Shown here: positions 1-5,904 of the stretch, one piece after another | Position numbering within the stretch: position 1 is the stretch's first letter | Layout: each line of letters starts with the position of its first letter | Assembly: GCA_002448555.1 (NCBI GenBank) | Contig: DJYV01000137.1 | Span: forward strand, 1-7,470 | Length of the DNA: 7,470 nucleotides | Direction of reading: 5' to 3' | Origin: Flavobacteriales bacterium UBA6969 | GTDB taxonomy: Bacteria; Bacteroidota; Bacteroidia; Flavobacteriales_D; Sanyastnellaceae | Translations under genes and position numbers: made by a program | Notes under the pieces: model-generated | Databases searched by the model: none | Told to the model about the DNA's origin: nothing | The model's input: the letters and a program-made list of their open reading frames with translations, nothing else

Positions 1-267
1 CTGCAGCATCAATTCCTCCGGTTCCATACCGAGGCTCAGCAGCAAGCAGTCGTCTCGGTAGTAGGCGCTGAGGTAGTCCTGGTGTTCGAGTATTCGCCCC
101 GTTGCCCACTGGATGGCTTCGTGGCCGCGGGAACAAGCGTGGACATATTTCGATGTCAACCGCGCATTCGCTTCGAAGAGGTCGCTCATGGCACGTGCGG
201 TGCTCATGGTGCGAAAGGCTTCAAGCAATGCTTTGACGCCCGTTTCTAAGGAGGTGGATGCGTTCAT
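1..267 (-). CDS. 2-oxoacid dehydrogenase E1 component, N-terminal part (runs off the left edge)
   Basis: The first 89 codons of a gene read leftwards from an ATG at 267 and remain open to the window edge. The product begins MNASTSLETGVKALLEAF and contains KYVHACSRGHEAIQWATG (about residues 40-57) and AYYRDDCLLLSLGMEPEELM (about 68-87). The SRGHEA and YYRDD segments are typical of the alpha part of thiamine-diphosphate E1 enzymes acting on branched-chain or other 2-oxoacids. In Bacteroidota this N-terminus usually belongs to a fused alpha/beta E1 of roughly 650-700 residues that oxidatively decarboxylates 2-oxoacids and passes the acyl group to a lipoyl E2. The thiamine-binding motif and the beta half lie outside the window, so neither substrate nor fusion state can be confirmed. 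There is no targeting signal, which fits a cytoplasmic enzyme. The gene is divergent from the dapF run and probably transcribed separately. Confidence 0.85.
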   Translation of the reverse strand, partial: MNASTSLETGVKALLEAFRTMSTARAMSDLFEANARLTSKYVHACSRGHEAIQWATGRILEHQDYLSAYYRDDCLLLSLGMEPEELMLQ

Positions 268-320
268 TTTTCGTTGACAGGGTAAAGATAGGCCAGCACG
301 GATGGGTTACCTTCGTTGCG
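268..320. promoter_or_regulatory. divergent intergenic spacer, probable promoters for both directions
   Basis: This 53-bp gap separates two diverging start codons, so promoters for both genes should lie in or near it. Bacteroidota primary-sigma promoters have a -7 element TAnnTTTG and a weak -33 TTG. On the minus strand TATCTTTA (290 to 283) matches all but the last base and lies 15 bases before the E1 ATG. On the plus strand TACCTTCG (308-315) matches all but one of the fixed bases and lies 5 bases before the dapF ATG, which would imply an almost leaderless transcript. I found no well-spaced -33 TTG for either box, so the exact elements are tentative. No purine-rich ribosome binding site is visible in front of either gene. 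Confidence 0.35.
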
Positions 321-2345
321 ATGCTCATCAATGCTTGGAAATGGGAGGGGACGGGGAATGCGTTCATTCTGTTGGACCGCAGGGATTGGGCTGTGCTGCC
401 CGATGCGGCGACGATTGCGGCCATGTGCGATGCTGCAAATGGTGTTGGGGCGGACGGATTGATCTTTTTTCAGCCCTTGAATAACAAGGCGGATGCGATG
501 CCCTGTCCCGAATGGGAAATGGATTACGTTAACGCAGATGGGTCCCGGTCATTCTGCGGCAATGGAAGCCGCGCGCTATTTGCGTTTTTGCGCGGGCAGG
601 GGTGGATGCCCGAAACAGGTGGAACCCTGCACGCCTGCGATGGTCGCCACGCGGTGGCGTGGGACGAATCCCAAATGGAGCCCGGAGTTGAATTGCAACC
701 CATTACTCCGCCCAAGGCCGCCGCTGAAGGGGCCACATTTGTCAACACGGGATCTCCGCATCATTTGATTTGGGTGGAAAATGCAGCTGCGCGCGATGTA
801 GTTAGTGAGGGCCGCGCCATCCGCTACGGCGTGGAGTATGCACCGGACGGTACCAATGTGGATTTCGTGCAACGGATTGACGCCGATGCACTTGCGATGC
901 GCACGTACGAGCGAGGGGTAGAGGCTGAAACGCGTGCCTGCGGAACGGGAGCCGTCGCCGCCGCTATCGCCGACTATGCTGAACGCGGTGGTGCATTGCA
1001 GCGCGAGGTGCGGATGCCGGGCGGGAAGCTGCGGGTGCAACTCCACGAACCTGAGGTAGCGACCGGCGCATACAGCAACGTATGGCTATATGGCGCGGCC
1101 AATGAAGTGCTGCGTGCAGCTTGGAACGGTTTGAAATGGACGGTTTTGGCGGTGGCGCTTGGGATGGGGTGGATGCCTGCCGCCGCAGCCCAGGGCAATT
1201 GGACGGACGAGGTGGAAGTGTCCGTTCTCACCGGTTCACCCGGACCAGACTTGTACAGCGCGTGGGGGCACACGGCCATCCGCGTGTTCGATACTGGCCA
1301 GACGCCACCAGTGGATTGGACCTACAACTACGGTACGTTTGAGTTCGGTGAAGGATTTTACCTGCGCTTCATGCGTGGTGAATTGAACTACCGATTGGCC
1401 AAATCGCCGTTCTCCTCCTTCCAGCGCGAATACATGCATTTCGAGCGGGCCATTTTGGAACAACCGCTTGCCTTGTCGCCGGACGATGCGCGGGCATTGG
1501 TAGCCTACCTCGAATGGAATTACCTCCCTGAAAACCGCGTTTACGCGTACAAGTTTTTCGAAGACAATTGCTCCTCGCGCGTGCTGACGGTTCTGCACGC
1601 CGTGTTCGGCGATCGCTGGGACAGCGGGTGTGCCGCCGACGCCGCACTGGGCGTAACCTACCGCGAGGCACTGCGCCCGTACATGCACGGGGATGCGTGG
1701 ATTGAAACGGGCATCGACTTCATCCTCGGCCCGCGCGCCGATCGCTTGATGCCGCCATGCGGTTCGAGCTTCCTCCCAGACGGTTTGATGCAGCAACTGC
1801 AAAATGCCACCCTCGACGGCCGCTCAATTGCCGGGCCTGCCGAAGAATTGCTGCCCCCGCAGCGGTCGTGGTTTCGCAGCGTCGTCTACACTCCGGCGCT
1901 GGCGCATCCAGTCATGTGGTGTGCACTGGTTCTTATTTGGACGCTCGTATGGTCGATTCGGCGGTTGCTGAGCCACCGCGCGGGCCGCACGACTTCGTTT
2001 AGGGAGCGTCGTGCAGGCAAGGCCGTGCAGGTGTTGGCAGGCGTACTTGGTCTGTTGTTGCTCGCGATGTGGACGTTGACCGATCACCGCGATACCTGGG
2101 GCAATTGGAACATGCTCTGGGCCTCGCCCTTCTTGCCTTTGCTCTGGTCCCTTCCCAAGGGTCGCTTGCACCATTGGGTCCGGTGGATTTTGTCCGTGGG
2201 CGTCGTTGGTTTTTTGTTGCTGTTTATTTTCGTTCCCCAATTCGTTCCCTTGTCCTTGTTGTTATTGGGCTGGGCCGTTTGGTTGAGTCTGGATCCGTGG
2301 AAGGTGCCTTGGTCCCTTTCCGATGCAGCGAAGCAAGAGCCATGA
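321..2345 (+). CDS. dapF: diaminopimelate epimerase fused in frame to a DUF4105 membrane protein
   Basis: One uninterrupted frame encodes 674 residues. Residues 1 to about 270 are a complete DapF, which interconverts LL- and meso-diaminopimelate for lysine and peptidoglycan. Both catalytic cysteines are present: C79 in NADGSRSFCGNGSR and C207 in ETRACGTGA. The substrate-site segments GTGNAF, TGSPHHL and GTNVDFV are also there. Residues 271-291 (LKWTVLAVALGMGWMPAAAA) look like a signal peptide or anchor. Residues about 295-525 match DUF4105 (Lnb_N-like), with H317 in WGHTAIRV and C417 in EDNCSSR. Five hydrophobic segments follow, near 530-549, 569-588, 597-611, 622-640 and 642-658; the loop RRLLSHRAGRTTSFRERR and loop PKGRLHHWVR place both on the cytoplasmic side. 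I chose ATG 321 because it gives the usual DapF N-terminus (MLINAWKWEGTGNAF); an upstream ATG at 258 would overlap the divergent gene. The two halves are normally separate proteins. Internal TTG 1131 or GTG 1107 could start the second half alone. Confidence 0.9.
   Translation: MLINAWKWEGTGNAFILLDRRDWAVLPDAATIAAMCDAANGVGADGLIFFQPLNNKADAMPCPEWEMDYVNADGSRSFCGNGSRALFAFLRGQGWMPETGGTLHACDGRHAVAWDESQMEPGVELQPITPPKAAAEGATFVNTGSPHHLIWVENAAARDVVSEGRAIRYGVEYAPDGTNVDFVQRIDADALAMRTYERGVEAETRACGTGAVAAAIADYAERGGALQREVRMPGGKLRVQLHEPEVATGAYSNVWLYGAANEVLRAAWNGLKWTVLAVALGMGWMPAAAAQGNWTDEVEVSVLTGSPGPDLYSAWGHTAIRVFDTGQTPPVDWTYNYGTFEFGEGFYLRFMRGELNYRLAKSPFSSFQREYMHFERAILEQPLALSPDDARALVAYLEWNYLPENRVYAYKFFEDNCSSRVLTVLHAVFGDRWDSGCAADAALGVTYREALRPYMHGDAWIETGIDFILGPRADRLMPPCGSSFLPDGLMQQLQNATLDGRSIAGPAEELLPPQRSWFRSVVYTPALAHPVMWCALVLIWTLVWSIRRLLSHRAGRTTSFRERRAGKAVQVLAGVLGLLLLAMWTLTDHRDTWGNWNMLWASPFLPLLWSLPKGRLHHWVRWILSVGVVGFLLLFIFVPQFVPLSLLLLGWAVWLSLDPWKVPWSLSDAAKQEP
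1131..1139 (+). other. DapF / DUF4105 junction with relic stop-start overlap
   Basis: The sequence TTGAAATGG lies where the DapF fold ends and the hydrophobic leader of the DUF4105 part begins. TTG at 1131 is in frame with DUF4105 and would give an MKWTVLAVALGMGW leader. TGA at 1132-1134 lies in the +1 frame. This is the same geometry as the ATGA overlaps at 2342 and 3886, except that DapF here enters in the frame of the second gene and so reads through. A one-base insertion near the end of dapF, plus A-to-T in the start codon, would convert a normal overlap to this state. That history is inferred, not observed. Confidence 0.5.
2342..2345 (+). promoter_or_regulatory. ATGA stop/start overlap (translational coupling)
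   Basis: The TGA that ends the DapF-DUF4105 frame (2343-2345) overlaps the ATG (2342-2344) of the following lipoprotein gene. Such 4-bp overlaps usually mean terminating ribosomes restart on the next gene, which keeps the two products in fixed proportion. Confidence 0.75.
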
Positions 2346-3889
2346 AACGCCTCAATACCCGCATTCGATTCCAGCAAGGACTTTTCGTCCTCCTGCTAGC
2401 CGCAGTGGCTTTCGGGTGCAAACGCGAGCCCACAACGTGGGCAGTTGACGTCGCGCTGCCCCTCATCGATGATGGTTGGAGTTGGATCGATGTCATTGAG
2501 GCCTCCTCGGAGAATGGCAGCATCGACGTAAAAGAGGGTACACCGGCGGTCCTCCGATTTGAGGGGCCGGTTGCCGATTGGGAAATTCCTTCGCTCACAG
2601 AACTGCCCGATACCATTGTAGCCCAAGAGCTTACACCGGACTTCACGGGTGGACCCTTTCCCGTGCCGCCCGGGACGGTTTTGCTGGATTCCGAGGAGGA
2701 CATTGTATTTCAGGGAATCGACCAACAATTTTCAGGCCTAGTGCTGTCGGGCGGCCGCATCGATTACCTCGTCGAGAGTTCAACCAATGGCTACGTGGAA
2801 TTGCAGTATGCCTTCCCGAGCGTGACCATCGGCGGTGAGCCGGTGGAGTTGAAAGTGGTGCTGCCCCCAAGCGACGGCGTGGCATTCCAGACCGAGTCGG
2901 GCACCATTGATTTGGCCGGTGCGGTCATTGATTTGACCGGCGTTTCGGGCAATGAAATCAACCGAATTGCCAGTCAATTGGTCATCGGGACACCCGCAGA
3001 CATCACAGATACGGCGCAGGTATTTGGAACCGATAGCATTCGGGTGAGGATCCACTTCCAAGACATGTTCGTGGAACAAGTCGGTGGGTATTTTGGCCAG
3101 GAGACGGTTGCCTTCGACGTGGATCAAACCGTGTTCCAACCCGCGGATTTCCCCGGTGGGTTTTTGCAAATCGAGCCCACGCATGCCACGCTTCAGTTTC
3201 GCAATACCATTGCCGCAGACTTGCGTTTGCAATTGGATGCGCTGTCGGTAGATGGCATTGCCGTGAGCCATCCGGCGCTCGGCGTCCCCCAGCAAATTGC
3301 TCGAGCGGACTGGAACGGGGGGGAGGTGGAACCAACCGTCTGGGAGATTGATTTGCTTGAAACAGCACCGTCGCTGTTCGATTTGTTGGGGTACTTGCCT
3401 GAGGCTGTCACCGCAAGTGGAGAAGCCTTGCTCAATCCGCTTGGCGATGTCTCGGGCGGGCAAGATTTTCTCGATACGCGTCAGCCCCCGCAACTGTACC
3501 TCGATTTTGAATGGCCATTGGAAGGGGCCGTTGAGGATTTTCACGTCGTTCGTTCGCTCGCGTTGGAAGGGACCGACTTGACCGGATTTACAGGCGAACT
3601 CATTGTGCGAATCACAAATGGCTACCCGGTGCATTGGAACGTAACCGGAACGTGGGTTTATGAAGACCCGGTGCTCGAACCTGAGGTGTTTACGGCCGAG
3701 GCCGCTGCATTCCCGATGACCGAGGTGACCGAGGTGCGCATTCCCATCGACGAAGCCCGCTTGGCCTCGCCGGCCACCTTGATCATCGAAGCGGCGATGA
3801 CCTCCGAAGGTCCAGTGCAGTTTACCGGTGCGGAGCGGGTTCGGTTGCAGGTGGCATATGAAGGGACGTATCAAGTCAGTGTGCTATGA
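2342..3889 (+). CDS. large lipoprotein of unknown function
   Basis: The product is 515 residues. The frame is open upstream to an ATG at 2069, but ATG 2342 is the likely start: it overlaps the previous stop and gives a clean lipoprotein signal, MKRLNTRIRFQQG then a hydrophobic core LFVLLLAAVAFGC, with the lipidated cysteine at residue 26. The mature part begins CKREPTTWAVDVALPLID and is rich in beta-forming and acidic residues, with many short motifs such as VDVALPLI and SIRVRIHFQDM that suggest repeated beta-sandwich modules. No catalytic motif stands out and I recognise no named family. The residues after the cysteine are basic rather than an obvious acidic surface-export signal, so a periplasm-facing location is possible. 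It is coupled by 4-bp overlaps to the genes on both sides, and the next gene encodes a probable outer-membrane barrel. The two may work together at the outer membrane. The coding call is firm; the role is unknown. Confidence 0.85.
   Translation: MKRLNTRIRFQQGLFVLLLAAVAFGCKREPTTWAVDVALPLIDDGWSWIDVIEASSENGSIDVKEGTPAVLRFEGPVADWEIPSLTELPDTIVAQELTPDFTGGPFPVPPGTVLLDSEEDIVFQGIDQQFSGLVLSGGRIDYLVESSTNGYVELQYAFPSVTIGGEPVELKVVLPPSDGVAFQTESGTIDLAGAVIDLTGVSGNEINRIASQLVIGTPADITDTAQVFGTDSIRVRIHFQDMFVEQVGGYFGQETVAFDVDQTVFQPADFPGGFLQIEPTHATLQFRNTIAADLRLQLDALSVDGIAVSHPALGVPQQIARADWNGGEVEPTVWEIDLLETAPSLFDLLGYLPEAVTASGEALLNPLGDVSGGQDFLDTRQPPQLYLDFEWPLEGAVEDFHVVRSLALEGTDLTGFTGELIVRITNGYPVHWNVTGTWVYEDPVLEPEVFTAEAAAFPMTEVTEVRIPIDEARLASPATLIIEAAMTSEGPVQFTGAERVRLQVAYEGTYQVSVL
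3886..3889 (+). promoter_or_regulatory. ATGA stop/start overlap (translational coupling)
   Basis: The lipoprotein stop TGA (3887-3889) overlaps the ATG (3886-3888) of the barrel-protein gene, the second such overlap in the run. It suggests coupled translation of the lipoprotein and the barrel. Confidence 0.75.
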
Positions 3890-5040
3890 AGGGCTGGCTC
3901 ACATACCTGTTTTTGGCTCTGGCCTGCGCTGCTCAAGGGCAGTTGGATTCATTGACGTGGGAAGCCACGGCGTGGGGTCAATACCGTTCCAATGCCCTGT
4001 CGCACGAATTGGGCGGGTTGCTCATTCGCGGAGGTCACATTGATCGAACCTTGGTGGAGTCTGCACGAGCGGCTCAAGCCGGCGAAATGGGCGCTTTTGG
4101 ATACACTTCGGGTGTGGCTGTGAATTGGCGCAGCTTGCGACCTTGGAAAGAAACGGAAGCGAGGCTGTGCGGTTCGTTTCAATTCAAAACCCTCGGCGAC
4201 ATCCGGTGGACGCCGGAAGTGTTTGATTTGGTATTCACCGGCAATGCCGGACACCTGGGTCGATGGGACGTGTTGGACGGTTCACGATTTCGCACGGGAA
4301 CTTGGATTCAGGCGGCCATTGGATTGGAAGGTGCGAACCGGAATCGCATCGAACTGGGGCTTGTGTACCGCACGCAATCGATGGATGGCCGAATTCGCAA
4401 CGGGCACTTTTATGTGAGTGAAGGGTTGGACTATTTGACCGGATACGTCCGCGGTCACATGGGGTGGGCCGAAGGCGGTTCGTGGGGGTTGGCCACCAAT
4501 GCCGAGTGGCATTTCCTGCGGGAAGAAGCGCCGTTTGCCTTCCACCTGCGCGTACAAAACTTGGGGTTCACCGTTGCGCCCAAATGGACCGAATTGCAGG
4601 TCGATACCTTGGTGGAAACGACCGGACTGACATTCACGGGCCCTGGATTATCAGTGGAATCGCTCACGGAATCTGCGGGTGCGTCGGAGGTCATCACCAC
4701 ATTGAACGAGCGGTACCGGTTTGGCTTGATGCCGTTCCGGGTCGACGCGTCGTTTGAGCACCCGCTCGGACCGCGTTCCGGGTGGGACGTGCAGGCACAG
4801 ATTGGGGATTGGATGCCCGTGCCAAGGGCAGTCACCGGTTACCGCCGAGCCATTGGCAAGCGATGGCAAGCGGGTGTGCAGTTGGTTGCTGGCGGCTGGG
4901 GCCGGTTGCGCCCTGCTGCTTGGGCACGGTGGCGGAAGCCGGGGGAATACGCTTGGATGCTGTTTGTCGAAGACCCATTCGGTTGGGGCTCCAACGCGGC
5001 GTACGGGCGTGGCATCACCCTGCGCTACCAAAACTTGTAA
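3886..5040 (+). CDS. probable outer-membrane beta-barrel protein, DUF5723-like
   Basis: The product is 384 residues with a Sec signal peptide (MKGWLTYLFLALACAAQG, cleavage near residue 18). The mature protein is full of alternating polar/aromatic strands such as RIELGLVYRTQ, LTGYVRGHMGW, WGLATNAEWHFL, GWDVQAQIGDW and AGVQLVAGGWG, as in small outer-membrane barrels. It ends in a beta strand, GITLRYQNL. The segment HLRVQNLGFTVAPKWTELQV resembles the conserved NLG-x-x-x-W region of the Bacteroidota DUF5723 family, whose members are predicted barrels of about 400-500 residues; this one is somewhat shorter. The family assignment rests on that resemblance and overall style, without a search. There are no obvious enzymatic residues. 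Its start overlaps the lipoprotein gene by 4 bp, so the two probably act as a pair. It could instead be a PorP/SprF-like or other barrel. Confidence 0.7.
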   Translation: MKGWLTYLFLALACAAQGQLDSLTWEATAWGQYRSNALSHELGGLLIRGGHIDRTLVESARAAQAGEMGAFGYTSGVAVNWRSLRPWKETEARLCGSFQFKTLGDIRWTPEVFDLVFTGNAGHLGRWDVLDGSRFRTGTWIQAAIGLEGANRNRIELGLVYRTQSMDGRIRNGHFYVSEGLDYLTGYVRGHMGWAEGGSWGLATNAEWHFLREEAPFAFHLRVQNLGFTVAPKWTELQVDTLVETTGLTFTGPGLSVESLTESAGASEVITTLNERYRFGLMPFRVDASFEHPLGPRSGWDVQAQIGDWMPVPRAVTGYRRAIGKRWQAGVQLVAGGWGRLRPAAWARWRKPGEYAWMLFVEDPFGWGSNAAYGRGITLRYQNL

Positions 5041-5082
5041 AACCGTCGCATTCACTCCACCAGAAACCACGAACTTTATCCC
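5041..5082 (+). other. short spacer before kdsA
   Basis: This 42-bp gap is the longest non-coding stretch in the rightward run. I see no hairpin followed by a T run, no clear TAnnTTTG box and no purine-rich ribosome binding site, so transcription probably continues through it into kdsA. Confidence 0.4.
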
Positions 5083-5904
5083 ATGAACCAAGCGGAACGT
5101 TTCCAAAACGCAGGATGGACAGCAGGCAATCGCTTGCAAATCATCGCAGGTCCTTGCGCCATTGAGGGCGAAGATGTCGCCATGGAAGTGGCGGAAGGGG
5201 TTGTCGAAGTTTGTGCGGCTTTGGATCTCCCGTTGATTTTTAAGGGGTCGTACCGCAAGGCGAACCGCTCGCGGTTGGATAGCTTTACAGGCATCGGCGA
5301 CGAGAAAGCCCTCGAAATTCTCGCCAAAGTGGGCGAGCGATTTTCCGTGCCGACCACCACGGACATTCACGCTGCTGATGAAGCGGCGAAAGCTGCAGGG
5401 TATGTCGACGTCCTGCAAATTCCAGCCTTCTTGTGCCGGCAAACCGATTTGCTCGTTTCGGCTGCCCAAACCGGCAAAGTGGTCAACATCAAAAAAGGCC
5501 AATTCCTGTCTCCTGAAGCCATGCAACATGCCGTGGTCAAGGTGCAGGAGTCGGGCAACCCCCGCGTCTGGCTGACCGAACGCGGTACCATGCTCGGCTA
5601 CCAGGACATGGTGATGGACATGCGCGGTTTCCCAGTGATGGCACGCATGGCTCCGGTTATTGCTGATATCACCCACAGCCTGCAGCAGCCCAATCAGTCG
5701 TCCGGCGTTACGGGTGGCCGTCCCGAACTCATCGCCACCATTGGCAAGGCAGCCGTTGCTGCTGGCGCCAACGGGGTGTTCATCGAAACACATCCTCGTC
5801 CCGGCGAAGCCCTGTCCGACGGCGCCAACATGTTGCCGCTGGACCAGCTCAGCGGCTTGCTCACTCAATTGAAACGTGTACATGCGGCTGTTCAAGTGGA
5901 TTGA
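5083..5904 (+). CDS. kdsA: 3-deoxy-8-phosphooctulonate (Kdo-8-P) synthase, metal-dependent type
   Basis: KdsA condenses phosphoenolpyruvate with arabinose-5-phosphate to Kdo-8-phosphate, the committed step toward Kdo in the lipopolysaccharide inner core; it acts in the cytoplasm. The 273-residue length is normal for the family. Diagnostic segments run in order: IIAGPCAIEGED (20-31), IFKGSYRKANRS (52-63) with the substrate-binding lysines, IPAFLCRQTDLL, VNIKKGQF, LTERGTMLGY (from 164), ITHSLQQP (H198), FIETHPRPGEALSDGANMLPL (E235, D246). C25 in AGPC, with H198, E235 and D246, forms the metal-site set of the class II enzymes known from Aquifex; the E. coli class has Asn in place of that Cys. 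The spacing H to E (37) and E to D (11) agrees with that site. ATG 5083 gives the normal N-terminal length. The 3' end overlaps the next gene by 23 bp. Identification is very secure. Confidence 0.97.
   Translation: MNQAERFQNAGWTAGNRLQIIAGPCAIEGEDVAMEVAEGVVEVCAALDLPLIFKGSYRKANRSRLDSFTGIGDEKALEILAKVGERFSVPTTTDIHAADEAAKAAGYVDVLQIPAFLCRQTDLLVSAAQTGKVVNIKKGQFLSPEAMQHAVVKVQESGNPRVWLTERGTMLGYQDMVMDMRGFPVMARMAPVIADITHSLQQPNQSSGVTGGRPELIATIGKAAVAAGANGVFIETHPRPGEALSDGANMLPLDQLSGLLTQLKRVHAAVQVD

Noticed and set aside
258..320. ATG at 258 as the dapF start
   Set aside because: It would overlap the start of the divergent E1 gene and add 21 residues before the conserved DapF N-terminus.
465..472. T run in dapF as a slippage or frameshift site
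   Set aside because: The DapF motifs before and after it are in the same frame, so no shift is needed.
2069..2341. Upstream extension of the lipoprotein frame to an ATG at 2069
   Set aside because: It would overlap 277 bases of the DUF4105 membrane helices and bury the signal peptide 91 residues inside. ATG 2342 gives a proper lipoprotein signal and an ATGA overlap.
3718..3736. Short tandem repeat of GACCGAGGT
   Set aside because: Two in-frame copies only, encoding T-E-V twice in a beta-rich protein; this is ordinary coding repetition.
2780..3874. A 364-codon open frame on the minus strand inside the lipoprotein gene
   Set aside because: It is a shadow of the plus-strand lipoprotein, which has a start overlap, a lipobox and coupled neighbours. 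The antisense product has no recognised motif or signal.
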